DNA of 64,000 nucleotides from M3007 sp031425155 (GTDB taxonomy: Bacteria; Bacteroidota; Bacteroidia; Chitinophagales; Saprospiraceae), in the NCBI GenBank assembly GCA_031425155.1, contig JANPIV010000032.1, positions 11,482 through 75,481 of the forward strand, given 5' to 3'. This document shows positions 31,115 through 40,506 of the stretch, in pieces; the stretch's first letter is position 1; the number at the start of each line of letters is the position of its first letter. Position numbers and translations under genes: made by a program. The notes beneath the pieces are model-generated. The model made no database searches and had not been told where the DNA came from. It saw nothing but the letters and a program-made list of their open reading frames with translations.

Positions 31115-34100
31115 ATGAAGCGATTTATTACAACGTTTTCTCTGGTGCTGGCCATGGTCAGTGCAGCGCTTGCGCAGCGCACGGTAGTCGGTACCGTGAC
31201 TGGAGACGACGGCGAGGCACTTGTGGGTGCTTCGGTAGCAGTAAAGGGTGCCAGTGCTGGTGCCCGTACCGATCTAAATGGTAAATATTCGGTGCAAGTG
31301 CCCACTGGGTCCGACGTGCTGGTATTTACCTATACTGGCTATGCCACGCAGGAAATCACCCTGGCCGCCACGAATGTGGTGGATGTGGTGCTGGCTTCCG
31401 GTCTCCAGCTGGAAGAAGCAGTGGTCACGGCCCTCGGTATTACCCGGTACAAAAACGAACTCCCTTATTCTGCCCAAAAGGTGGAAGGCGACGACGTGAC
31501 CCGTACCCGCGATGCCAATATCGTGAATTCCCTGTCCGGGAAAGTGGCCGGTTTGCAGATCAAGCGCAATAACAGCCTCGGTGGCTCCACCAACGTGATA
31601 CTGCGGGGCAACAAGTCGCTGACCGGCAACAACCAGGCCCTTTTCGTGGTGGACGGTATTCCGTTGGACAACTCCAACTCCAACACGACGGACCAATTGA
31701 CGGGTCGTGGTGGTTACGACTATGGTAACTCGGCGGCTGACATTAATCCGGACGACGTGGAATCCATCACAGTGCTGAAAGGTGCTGCTGCTACCGCCCT
31801 GTATGGCTCGCGCGCATCCAATGGTGTGGTGATGATCAATACCAAAAAAGGGAAAGCCCGGGGTAAAGGGATTGGCGTGACCATCAATGCAGGCGTGAAT
31901 GCCGGTCAGTACGATAAATCCACTTTTGCCGAGTTTCAGAATCAGTATGGTGCTGGCTATGGTGCTTATTATGAAGACGGTTCGGGCTTCTTTTTGGAGC
32001 GTGACATCAACGAAGATGGTACGCCCGATCTGGTGACTCCCCTCAGCGAAGATGCTTCCCATGGTGCTGCTTTTGACCCAAGTTTGCAGGTTTATCAGTG
32101 GGACGCTTTTGACCCTACCTCGCCTAATTTCGGCAAATCCCGCCCTTGGGTGGCTGCTTCGGATGGTCCTGCTTCCATTTTTGAGACCGCAGTGGGTACC
32201 AATAACAGCATCCTGATTGATGGCACCAGCGATAATGGTTATTTCAAACTGGGCTACACGAAAACCACCGATAAGGGTATTATGCCTAATAGTAGCGTGG
32301 ACAAAGACCTGGTGAATTTTGGTGCCGGCTATAACCTGACCAAAAAATTGCAGGTGTTTACTTCGGTCAACTACACATCTATTGACGGTTTGGGTCGCTA
32401 TGGCAGTGGTTATAACTCTAAAAACCTGATGGGTAACTTCCGCCAGTGGTGGCAGACCAACGTGGACGTACAGGATCTGAAAGCGGCTTACGAGCGCACC
32501 AACCAAAACATCACCTGGAACTGGGTTGACCCGACCGATTTGGCACCTATTTACTGGGATAATCCTTACTGGACCCGCTACGAAAACTATCAGAATGACC
32601 ACCGTAACCGTTATTTCGGCTATGCCGGGGTAACTTACAATCTGACCAGCTGGTTTGATGTGACGGGCCGGGTGTCTATTGACCAATTCGACGAAATTCA
32701 GGAAGAGCGCATCGCTGTTGGCAGTATTGATGTATCGGAATACCAACGCTTCAACCGCAATTACCGCGAATTGAACTATGATCTGTTGGGTCAGTTCAAA
32801 CAGTTCGATCTGACGGAGCGTCTGCAGTTCGACGCTTTGGTGGGGATGAACATTCGTAAAACCGACAACTCCAGCATCCGTGCTGTCACCAATGGTGGTC
32901 TGGCTATTCCACGCGTGTATTCGCTGTCCAATACCCAGAATGCACTGGAGGCTCCGGTAGAAGTCGTGAACAGGCTGCAAGTAAACGGCGTGTTCGCCCG
33001 GGCCGGTTTCATCTACGACAAATTCCTGATTCTGGACGGTTCTATCCGCCGCGACCAAGCTTCGTCCCTGCCAGTGGACAACAATGCTTATTTCTATCCT
33101 TCGGCTTCTTTGGGTCTGATCTTCTCGCAGTGGCTGGGTGAAAATAAAGTAGTTTCGTTTGGTAAGGTACGCCTGAATTACGCTGAAGTAGGTAACACGG
33201 CTCCACCATTGAGCGTGAGCGATGTATATGACCTGAATTCCCCGTTCAGCGGTGCTGGTTCGGCTGCTGTGCCACTGCGCAAAAACAATCCTGATCTGAA
33301 ACCAGAACGTACCAAGAGCCTGGAAGCAGGTCTGGAAATGCGTTTCCTGAACAGCAACCTAGGCTTCGACGTGACTTACTACAAAACGAATACGGTGGAT
33401 CAAATCTATCCAGCCGCCGTTTCGCGCGCTACTGGTTACTCTTCCAAGTTCATCAATGCCGGTGACGTAGAAAATCAGGGTGTGGAGGTATCGTTGTTCA
33501 TCCGTCCGATTCACAGCCGCGATTTCGACTGGACGATCAACGCCAACTGGGCCCGCAACCGCAACAAGGTGTTGGATCTGGGTGGTATCAAGAACCTGCA
33601 ACTGGCTTCCTTCCAGGGCGGTGTGACCATTAATGCTGCTGTGGGTGAGCCTTATGGAACGATTAAGGGCAAGAATTTTGTCTATTTAAACGGCCAGAAA
33701 GTAGTAGGTGCGAACGGTTACTATGCACAAAGTGCTACTTCCGATGAGATCATCGGCAACGTAAACGCCGACTGGACGGGCGGTGTAACCAATCAATTGC
33801 GTTACAAAAACGTTTCCCTAGGCTTCCTGGTGGACGTGCAACAAGGTGGTGATGTATTCTCGCTCGATCTGTACTATGGTCTGGCCACTGGTCTATACCC
33901 GGAAACTGCTGCTGACAACGACCTGGGTAATCCATTGCGTAGTGCGCTGGGCGATGGTGGTGGTTTGATCGTACCAGGCGTATTGGCTGATGGTACTCCG
34001 AACGCTAAACGCGTAAGCGCGGTTAATTTTGGTCACTTTGGATACCGCCGTAATCCGGCTGCTGCCTTCGTGTATGATGCCAGCTACGTTAAATTGCGCG

Positions 34101-34324
34101 AAATCAACCTTAACTTTGATTTCCCAAGCAAATGGATGGCCGACGGCAAATACGTAAAAGGTCTTTCGCTGGGTCTGTATGGCCGCAACCTGTGGATCAT
34201 CCACAAAAACCTGCCTTATGCCGATCCGGAAGACGGTCTGAGCGCTGGTAACGTACAAGGCTACCAGTCCGGTGCTTATCCAACGGCTCGTACCGTAGGT
34301 ATCAACCTTAACTTGAAATTCTAA
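31115..34324 (+). CDS. SusC/RagA-family TonB-dependent outer-membrane transporter
   Basis: A 1069-residue protein from ATG 31115, with a signal peptide (KRFITTFSLVLAMVSAALAQ). Residues about 22-100 form the carboxypeptidase-regulatory-like domain (VGTVTGDDGEALVGASVAVKG). The plug (about 110-225) has ALGITRYKNELPYSAQKV, VDGIPLDN and the family hallmark DIEDVESITVLKGAAATALYGSRASNGV in slightly altered form. The remaining residues are the 22-stranded barrel ending in INLNLKF. With SusD it should import a glycan or peptide. The substrate is not evident; no glycosidase or protease is adjacent in the same transcript. Confidence 0.95.
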   Translation: MKRFITTFSLVLAMVSAALAQRTVVGTVTGDDGEALVGASVAVKGASAGARTDLNGKYSVQVPTGSDVLVFTYTGYATQEITLAATNVVDVVLASGLQLEEAVVTALGITRYKNELPYSAQKVEGDDVTRTRDANIVNSLSGKVAGLQIKRNNSLGGSTNVILRGNKSLTGNNQALFVVDGIPLDNSNSNTTDQLTGRGGYDYGNSAADINPDDVESITVLKGAAATALYGSRASNGVVMINTKKGKARGKGIGVTINAGVNAGQYDKSTFAEFQNQYGAGYGAYYEDGSGFFLERDINEDGTPDLVTPLSEDASHGAAFDPSLQVYQWDAFDPTSPNFGKSRPWVAASDGPASIFETAVGTNNSILIDGTSDNGYFKLGYTKTTDKGIMPNSSVDKDLVNFGAGYNLTKKLQVFTSVNYTSIDGLGRYGSGYNSKNLMGNFRQWWQTNVDVQDLKAAYERTNQNITWNWVDPTDLAPIYWDNPYWTRYENYQNDHRNRYFGYAGVTYNLTSWFDVTGRVSIDQFDEIQEERIAVGSIDVSEYQRFNRNYRELNYDLLGQFKQFDLTERLQFDALVGMNIRKTDNSSIRAVTNGGLAIPRVYSLSNTQNALEAPVEVVNRLQVNGVFARAGFIYDKFLILDGSIRRDQASSLPVDNNAYFYPSASLGLIFSQWLGENKVVSFGKVRLNYAEVGNTAPPLSVSDVYDLNSPFSGAGSAAVPLRKNNPDLKPERTKSLEAGLEMRFLNSNLGFDVTYYKTNTVDQIYPAAVSRATGYSSKFINAGDVENQGVEVSLFIRPIHSRDFDWTINANWARNRNKVLDLGGIKNLQLASFQGGVTINAAVGEPYGTIKGKNFVYLNGQKVVGANGYYAQSATSDEIIGNVNADWTGGVTNQLRYKNVSLGFLVDVQQGGDVFSLDLYYGLATGLYPETAADNDLGNPLRSALGDGGGLIVPGVLADGTPNAKRVSAVNFGHFGYRRNPAAAFVYDASYVKLREINLNFDFPSKWMADGKYVKGLSLGLYGRNLWIIHKNLPYADPEDGLSAGNVQGYQSGAYPTARTVGINLNLKF

Positions 34325-34338
34325 AACAAAATGCAAGC

Positions 34339-35769
34339 ATGAAAAAGCTCTTAATGATATTATTCGTCACCACGTTATTTGCTGCCTGCCAGGATGATTT
34401 TGGCGACACCAACGTGGATACTAAAAAGCCGCCGGTGGTGCCACCCGCAGCCCTGTTCGTGACCAGCCAAAAGAATCTGGTGGACGAAATTACCAGTTCC
34501 AACGTCAATCAGAACATTTTCCGTCTTATCTCTCAGTATTGGACCGAGACGACCTATTTTGACGAGGCAAACTATGACCTGACGACACGCAACATTCCGC
34601 AGAACTTCTGGAATACGCTCTATACCGGTGTGCTGCAAAATTTGAAAGAGTCTCAGCGGATCATTCCAAACCAGGATCCGGCTTTCGTCTCGGCTGTACA
34701 GAAGAAAAACCAGAATGCCTGCATCGAAATCCTGAATGTTTATACTTATTCGGTGTTGGTCAATACCTTTGGCAATGTGCCTTATACCGAAGCACTGAAC
34801 AGCGACAACGTCTATCCAAAATACGATGACGCCGCTGCGATCTACAATGACCTGTTCATTCGTCTCGATAAAGCCATCGCTGATATTGACGTGAATACGG
34901 ACGGTTTTGGTAGCAGTGATCTGTTCTATGGTGGAGATATGTCCGGTTGGGTCATTTTTGCTAATTCGCTGAAACTGCGCATGGGCATGATCATCTCCGA
35001 TGTGGACCCTGCGAAAGCAAAAACCATTGTCGAGCAGGCTTCGCCCAATGCCATTTCATCCAATGCCGAAAACGTGGCTTTCCAATACCTGTCTTCTCCG
35101 CCAAACACCAACCCAATCTGGGTGGACCTGGTGCAAAGTGGCCGGAAAGACTTCATTGCTACCCGCACTATTGTGGATACGATGCTGGCTCTGAACGATC
35201 CACGTACCGATGATTACTTCACTGTGGATAATGTGAATGGTTATAGCGGTGGTATTCCCGGCGAAGGCAATGGCTATTCCGAGTATTCTAAACCCGATGA
35301 GCGCATTGTGGATCCTGCTTTCGAGTCCCTGTTGTTTGATTATTCCGAAGTGGAATTCCTGCGCGCAGAAGCCGTCGAACGTGGTATGAACGTAGGTGGC
35401 ACGGCTGCTGAACACTACAACAACGCCATCACCGCTTCCATCGAATACTGGGGTGGCTCGGAGGCCGATGCGACTGCTTATCTGGCTCAACCGGAAGTGG
35501 ACTACGCTACGGCTGTCGGCGACTGGAAAGCCAAAATTGGTCTGCAAAAATGGCTGGCCCTGTACAACCGTGGCTTTGATGGCTGGACAGAACTCCGCCG
35601 TTTGGACAATCCATCGCTGCCGGCTCCTTCCGATCCGAACAGCGGCTTCCCGGTTCGTCTGACTTATCCGGTGCAGGAGCAAACGCTCAATTCCGACAGC
35701 TACGCCCGTGGCTCCACTTCTATTGGTGGCGACGTGGTGGAAACCAAGCTGTTCTGGGATAAATTCTAA
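34339..35769 (+). CDS. SusD/RagB-family surface lipoprotein (SusD-like 2)
   Basis: A 476-residue lipoprotein, 14 bases after the SusC stop. The lipobox is FAAC (Cys17). The helical TPR-like SusD fold is suggested by NFWNTLYTGVLQNLKESQ, YTYSVLVNTFGNVPYTEAL and the C-terminal LQKWLALYNRGFDGWTELRR, typical of the SusD-like_2 branch. It caps the SusC barrel and supplies ligand. A terminator follows directly, so the transcript is a two-gene unit. Confidence 0.93.
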   Translation: MKKLLMILFVTTLFAACQDDFGDTNVDTKKPPVVPPAALFVTSQKNLVDEITSSNVNQNIFRLISQYWTETTYFDEANYDLTTRNIPQNFWNTLYTGVLQNLKESQRIIPNQDPAFVSAVQKKNQNACIEILNVYTYSVLVNTFGNVPYTEALNSDNVYPKYDDAAAIYNDLFIRLDKAIADIDVNTDGFGSSDLFYGGDMSGWVIFANSLKLRMGMIISDVDPAKAKTIVEQASPNAISSNAENVAFQYLSSPPNTNPIWVDLVQSGRKDFIATRTIVDTMLALNDPRTDDYFTVDNVNGYSGGIPGEGNGYSEYSKPDERIVDPAFESLLFDYSEVEFLRAEAVERGMNVGGTAAEHYNNAITASIEYWGGSEADATAYLAQPEVDYATAVGDWKAKIGLQKWLALYNRGFDGWTELRRLDNPSLPAPSDPNSGFPVRLTYPVQEQTLNSDSYARGSTSIGGDVVETKLFWDKF

Positions 35770-35795
35770 GCGTTCTATTATTTGATAAACCACAG

Positions 35796-35836
35796 AGAGG
35801 CTGTCTTACCGTTTGCCGGTGAGACGGCCTCTTTTT
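35796..35836 (+). terminator. Terminator of the susCD unit
   Basis: AGAGGC...TCTTACCG and the matching CGGTGAGA...GGCCTCT form a long hairpin with few mismatches, followed by five T, 27 bases after the SusD stop. Confidence 0.8.
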
Positions 35837-35920
35837 ATTTCTGTCGGTTTTTTGTCAAAACATTTCCGCGAATCCGCCAATTCTCCCGAATTTGGCATCT
35901 TCAAATAAAAAGCTCCGCTC

Positions 35921-36142
35921 ATGTCCTCCGATGAACGTATTCGCAAGAACCGTCAGTTTCGCAACCCGATGCTGATACTTGGCATTACTATGACCGTTTT
36001 TTACTTTTGTTTCGGGACATATTTGCTGGCCTGGCCCAATGCTTTGCCCAATGTACCGGCTGAGTTTCGCAACATTTTTGCCATTTTGCTGCTCATCTAC
36101 GGCGGCTACCGTGGCTGGCGGATGTATAAGGACTATTTTTAG
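35921..36142 (+). CDS. Small two-helix membrane protein
   Basis: A 73-residue protein. A basic N-terminus (RIRKNRQFRNP) precedes two hydrophobic segments (MLILGITMTVFYFCFGTYLL and IFAILLLIYGGYRGW), with WPNALPNVPAEFR as the connecting loop. It lies about 100 bases before the PstS-like lipoprotein on the same strand. In many Bacteroidota a short membrane protein and a TonB/ExbBD set precede this PstS-TPR pair; here only this protein is present. The function is unknown. Confidence 0.65.
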   Translation: MSSDERIRKNRQFRNPMLILGITMTVFYFCFGTYLLAWPNALPNVPAEFRNIFAILLLIYGGYRGWRMYKDYF

Positions 36143-36240
36143 GCAGGCAGGCATACTTTTGATCCTGATATAGTTGCCTTGATGCTTTGCCTTCGCCATT
36201 TTTCTTCACCACTCCCGAACCCCCTTTCAACTGCGCTATT

Positions 36241-37176
36241 ATGAACAACTTGCATAAAATATTTTTCTTCCTGGGCCTGTTTGCACTGGCTTCCTGCGAG
36301 AAAAAGGACAAAACCGGGAAGGTGCTGGATACGCCCACTACCGGTACGCTGCACATTATGGTGGACGAGGGCTACCGGCCCATTGTGGAGACTTCCATAG
36401 ATGTGTTTGATTCCATTTATCGTCAGGCGCATATTGTGCCCACCTATACTTCCGAAGGTGAAGCGGTGGCGGCCCTGCTGCGCGATTCCGTACAGTTCAT
36501 CGTCATCACCCGCAAACTGGTGGACGAAGAGCTGGAGCGGTTTAAAAAACGCGGTTTTGAACCAAAAACCACGCCCATTGCCCATGATGCGCTGGCCTTC
36601 ATCATCCACCCCGGCAATCGCGATACCGTACTGACAACCGATCAACTGCGCGATATTGTCAGTGGCAAAGTGCAGGATTGGAAACAGATAAACCCGCAGT
36701 CCAAACTGGGCAAAGTGCTCATGGTTTTTGATAATCCGTCGTCCGGTGCGGTGCGTTATGCCAAAGATTCGATTGGCGGCGTGACCGATCTGCCTGCCAA
36801 CGCCTCCGCCCTGAATACCAATGCCGAAGTAATCAATTACGTGGCCAACCAACCGAACGCTATTGGCATCATTGGAGCCAACTGGATCTCCGATACGGAT
36901 GATAAGGGCGTACAGAAATTTCGCCACGAAATACATATTGTGGACGTCGCCAAAGCCACCGGGAAAGAGGGTTTCGGACCTTATCAGGCCTACCTGGCGA
37001 CGGGCGATTATCCGTTCAAGCGGACGGTATATGCCATCAATGCGCAGGCACGGCAGGGATTGGGATTGGGTTTTGCTTCCTACCTGGCGGGTAGCGATGG
37101 CCAGCGGATTGTGTTGAAAGACGGCCTCTTGCCAGCGCAAATTCCGCCCCGTTTGGTCAAGACCAGCCGCCAGTGA
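36241..37176 (+). CDS. PstS-like phosphate-binding lipoprotein
   Basis: A 311-residue lipoprotein from ATG 36241, with lipobox LASC. It has the two-lobed periplasmic binding protein fold of the PstS family: PTYTSEGEAVAALLRDSVQFIVITR in the first lobe, HDALAFIIHPGN with LTTDQLRDIVSGKVQDWKQI, and NPSSGAVRYAKDSIGG. GDYPFKRTVYAI and GLGFASYLAGSDGQRIVLKDGLLP complete the pattern. No Pst permease or ATPase is near. A scavenging or sensing role with the downstream TPR protein is more likely than classical import. Confidence 0.85.
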   Translation: MNNLHKIFFFLGLFALASCEKKDKTGKVLDTPTTGTLHIMVDEGYRPIVETSIDVFDSIYRQAHIVPTYTSEGEAVAALLRDSVQFIVITRKLVDEELERFKKRGFEPKTTPIAHDALAFIIHPGNRDTVLTTDQLRDIVSGKVQDWKQINPQSKLGKVLMVFDNPSSGAVRYAKDSIGGVTDLPANASALNTNAEVINYVANQPNAIGIIGANWISDTDDKGVQKFRHEIHIVDVAKATGKEGFGPYQAYLATGDYPFKRTVYAINAQARQGLGLGFASYLAGSDGQRIVLKDGLLPAQIPPRLVKTSRQ

Positions 37177-37396
37177 GTGGGAATTTTGCTTCCGTGACAA
37201 AAGCCGGAAGGTTGTTTTGTGCCGTTTGCAGATTACCTTTTTGTTTATTTAGTTAATTTTCCATTAAAAACCAGTTATTGCGCCTTTTCCCGCCCTTGGT
37301 GGTGTGTACTTTTTAATAATTCATCGTCTAACTTACATCTTGCCCGTCCACGGGGAAGCATTTCGCAAGCAGTATTCACATAACTTTTTCTGAACA

Positions 37397-39136
37397 ATGA
37401 CAACTTTCCTGAAAAAAGCCATCTTCTTCATGGCTATTGTGTACGCCCAGTTTGCGGCTGCCCAAACCCACACCGATGGGCTGGCGGCCATGCAACTGGA
37501 GAATTGGGATAAAGCCATCAGTATTTATACTGCCTTGACCAAAGCCAATCCTGCCGACCAAACCGCTTTCCTCACTTTGGGCAGTGCCCACCTGGCCAAA
37601 GGAGAGAAGGATAAAGCCAAAGCCGCCTTTGATGCCGCTTTTAATGCTAAACCGGATGGCCCACTGGCCTGGGTAGCCAATGGTCGTAATTTGCTGTTGC
37701 TGAACAATATCGTAGAAGCCGACGTGCAGTTCAAAAAAGCCGCTAAAAACGGTAAAAAGGACGCCAACGTGCTGCGCCAGATCGGTGAGTCGTTTCTGTA
37801 CGCTCCATCCGGCGTGAAGCCCAATTTCGTACGCGCCGAGGAGTTCCTCAAGACCGCTTATGAGGCTAATTCCAAAGACTATACCGCGCTGATGACGCTC
37901 GGTTACACCTACAAGGAAATGCCCAATGGTGGCCTTGCTGCGCAGCAGTACGAACTGGCCGAAGCCCTGGAGCCCAAAAATCCCCTGCCCAAATTCATGC
38001 TGGCCAAGGTGTATAAGGCAGCTAAACTTGATGCCAAATATCTGGACTATCTGGACCGGACGATTGCCGTTGCGCCTAAATACACGGCTGCTCTGCGCGC
38101 TAAAGCCGAGGCCTATTACTATGGCCGGAAATACGACAAAGCTACTGCTGCCTACAAAGACCTGGTGGCCAATGGCGACGAAGTGACCGTGGAAGATGAA
38201 ATGCAGCTGGCCAATTCGCTGTTCATTACCAAAGACTATCCGGCCAGTATTACGCTGGTGGAGAAGATCATCCAGAAGGACGGCTCAAAGAATTACCTGC
38301 GCCGCCTGTTGGGTTACAGCTACTACGAGACCGGCGACTACCCGAAAGGTATGGACATCATGACCGATTATTTTGCCAAAGTGACCCCCGATAAAGTGTT
38401 GTCCACCGACTATCTGTACCTCGGACGTTTGCAGGTGAAGAGTAAAGGCGATACCCTGGGTGCCATCGAGAATTTCAAAAAGGCTATGGGTATGGACTCC
38501 TCGGCCTGGACGCTCTACAAAGAAATCGGTGAGCTGTACTACTCGAAGAAAGACAACTGCAACGCTGCCACGTCTTACCAGATGTACCTGGATTCGGTGC
38601 CCAAGCCGGAACCAACCGATCTTTACAAATTGGGTCTTGCGCAGTACTACTGTAAGGAAGATACTACGCTTATGCGCTACCAGAAAGCCGAAGCGACTTT
38701 CCTGCGCATCACGCAACTGGTGCCTACCGCCGGTATTGGCTGGTTGTGGTCGGCCAAGGCCGCTACCAAACTGGAACCGGACGTACAGGCCAACCCAGAA
38801 ATGGCGGCGCAGTTTGGTCGTGCCAAACCTTATTTTGAGAAATACATCGGTATTGCTTCCGTGGATAAAGAGAAGAACAAGAAGGATTTGATCTCCGCGC
38901 AAGAGTATCTCACCTACTACTTTTTCCTGCACGGCAATGCGGATAGTACGCTTATCAACGCCACCAAACTGCTCGAACTGGACCCGGCCAACCAGACCGG
39001 CACGGAGCTGAGGGATGCCGCCAAAAGCGGTACGATGGTGCCCCTCGCGCCAGGCACGCCTGGTACGCCGGGAACCCCGGGTACGCCTACACCACCGGTT
39101 ACGCCGCCAACCAACGGTGGTGGTAAAGGCAAGTAA
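37397..39136 (+). CDS. Periplasmic TPR protein with Pro/Gly/Thr tail
   Basis: A 579-residue protein with a signal peptide (residues 1-22) and at least eight TPR-like units from about residue 25 to 540, such as ENWDKAISIYTALTKANP. The C-terminus is a PGTPGTPGTPGTPTPP tail, then GGGKGK. It resembles the TPR proteins that follow PstS-like lipoproteins in Bacteroidota and probably docks with that lipoprotein in the periplasm. The 220-base gap upstream has no gene. A strong terminator follows. Confidence 0.82.
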   Translation: MTTFLKKAIFFMAIVYAQFAAAQTHTDGLAAMQLENWDKAISIYTALTKANPADQTAFLTLGSAHLAKGEKDKAKAAFDAAFNAKPDGPLAWVANGRNLLLLNNIVEADVQFKKAAKNGKKDANVLRQIGESFLYAPSGVKPNFVRAEEFLKTAYEANSKDYTALMTLGYTYKEMPNGGLAAQQYELAEALEPKNPLPKFMLAKVYKAAKLDAKYLDYLDRTIAVAPKYTAALRAKAEAYYYGRKYDKATAAYKDLVANGDEVTVEDEMQLANSLFITKDYPASITLVEKIIQKDGSKNYLRRLLGYSYYETGDYPKGMDIMTDYFAKVTPDKVLSTDYLYLGRLQVKSKGDTLGAIENFKKAMGMDSSAWTLYKEIGELYYSKKDNCNAATSYQMYLDSVPKPEPTDLYKLGLAQYYCKEDTTLMRYQKAEATFLRITQLVPTAGIGWLWSAKAATKLEPDVQANPEMAAQFGRAKPYFEKYIGIASVDKEKNKKDLISAQEYLTYYFFLHGNADSTLINATKLLELDPANQTGTELRDAAKSGTMVPLAPGTPGTPGTPGTPTPPVTPPTNGGGKGK

Positions 39137-39167
39137 ACCGTTTCCGTCAATAAAGACTTGATAAATG

Positions 39168-39209
39168 AACGCCCGCCCGACTTTTAAAGTTGGGCGGGCG
39201 TTTTATTTT
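39168..39209 (+). terminator. Strong intrinsic terminator
   Basis: AACGCCCGCCC pairs perfectly with GGGCGGGCGTT, followed by TTTTATTTT, about 30 bases after the TPR gene. Confidence 0.9.
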
Positions 39210-39348
39210 AAAGTAATTCGCTGAAATCAGCTCAGACTAAATGCTGCATAACGTATTGGTTTCCATTGCCCATTTGCCTTTTGCAATTTTATTTTTTTAC
39301 TTAGGCATAATAAATGCTGTTACGTATATTTCGCCCAAAACTAGTTCT

Positions 39349-40197
39349 ATGCGCCTGTTGCCAACCATTCTTTGCTGCCTGTCGCTGTGTATGCCTGCCC
39401 GTAGCCGGGAGCAACTGGCGATGTTCGATTTTTCCGTTTTTGACCAGCGGGACCTCGAAATTTTTGCTGAAAAGCAAAAAATCGCCACCTCTATGCCCAA
39501 TAGATCCACGCAGGCCCTGCAGGTGGCCAAGTCCTGCCTGGGTTTGCCTTATGTGCATGGTACGCTGGAAACTGACGGCCCCGAACAATTGGTGGTCAAC
39601 CTCCGCCAACTGGACTGCTGGACTTTTATTGAGAACAGTGTGGCTTTTGCGCTCAATGGACAAGGAGATTTCGACGCCTATCAGCAGCATTTGCAGCAAT
39701 TGCGCTACTGGGGCGGCACAGTGAACGGTTACGGCTCGCGCATCCACTATTTTTCCGGATGGATACTGCAAGGCCAGGGACTCGGTTATCTCCATGATGT
39801 GACCGCCGACCTGGGTGGCCTGCCTTACCGTAAGAAAATTGGCTACATCAGTGCCCGCCCGCAGAAGTACCCGCACGTACAGGACCCGGCTACGCACCGC
39901 GCGCTGGTGGCCGCCGAAACGCGGATTAATCATCATGCCTGGCACTACATCCCCAAGTCAAAAATAGCCCAGATTGAAAGTCAGCTCCGGGAAGGCGATC
40001 TTATTCTGCTCACCTCCGCCAAGCCCGATCTGGACATCGCGCACCAGGGTTTTGCGGTGCGAAAAAATGGCCATATTCATTTGTTACACGCCTCTTCCCT
40101 GTCTAAAAGGGTGGTCATCTCTGCCGAACCACTGGCGCAGTACATGGCCAAACAGCGCGGGCAGTCGGGCATTATGGTGGTGCGGGTGAATCCGTGA
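39349..40197 (+). CDS. DUF1460 protein, NlpC-like amidase fold
   Basis: A 282-residue protein from ATG 39349, with a weak signal peptide (RLLPTILCCLSLCMPARS). DUF1460 hallmarks are present: LGLPYVHGTLE, VVNLRQLDCWTFIENSVAFAL with the presumed nucleophilic Cys, and a later DIAHQGFAV with a His. The structurally known members are papain-like and probably cleave amide bonds in cell-wall or N-acyl compounds. It should act in the periplasm. It is followed by an unrelated minus-strand remnant. Confidence 0.85.
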   Translation: MRLLPTILCCLSLCMPARSREQLAMFDFSVFDQRDLEIFAEKQKIATSMPNRSTQALQVAKSCLGLPYVHGTLETDGPEQLVVNLRQLDCWTFIENSVAFALNGQGDFDAYQQHLQQLRYWGGTVNGYGSRIHYFSGWILQGQGLGYLHDVTADLGGLPYRKKIGYISARPQKYPHVQDPATHRALVAAETRINHHAWHYIPKSKIAQIESQLREGDLILLTSAKPDLDIAHQGFAVRKNGHIHLLHASSLSKRVVISAEPLAQYMAKQRGQSGIMVVRVNP

Positions 40198-40210
40198 GAT
40201 AGCCAGTGCC

Positions 40211-40438
40211 TTAGTGTTGCACGATCACTTTTCCACTTTTTACCGCCTGCCTGGCATGGCACAACTGCCAGATATACACCCCTTTGGGCAACTGCTTTAC
40301 TGCCATTTCCTCTACGCCATTGGTAGTAGGAAGCGGCTGCTTTACTACCAGACGGCCATCCAGATCAAACATCCTGAACTCTCCATCATCGCCGTCAGGA
40401 TGCGCCAGCCACAAGCGGGCATTGGCCGGGTTGGGCCT
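40211..40438 (-). pseudogene. Orphan T9SS sorting domain remnant
   Basis: Read on the minus strand this 75-codon stretch starts just after an in-frame TAG and encodes RPNPANARLWL, FRMFDLDGRLVV, LPKGVYIWQL and KSGKVIVQH: a complete T9SS type A C-terminal domain. The parent protein is missing; only 65 bases separate this piece from the start of the amidohydrolase gene on the other strand. It is best read as the tail of an exported protein whose N-terminal part was deleted. Confidence 0.7.
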
Positions 40439-40506
40439 CTAATTTCCCCGCCCCAATTCCCGCAGATCGCCCTACCTTTCGTCCCCATCGAAATCTTTAC
40501 CTATCC

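Noticed and set aside
31274..33058. Long open frame of 594 codons on the minus strand inside SusC
   Set aside because: It mirrors the SusC codons (low stop frequency in the opposite frame), shows no domain, and SusC is unmistakable.
36139..37200. 353-codon minus-strand frame opposite the PstS-like gene
   Set aside because: Shadow frame; the plus strand has lipobox and PstS fold motifs.
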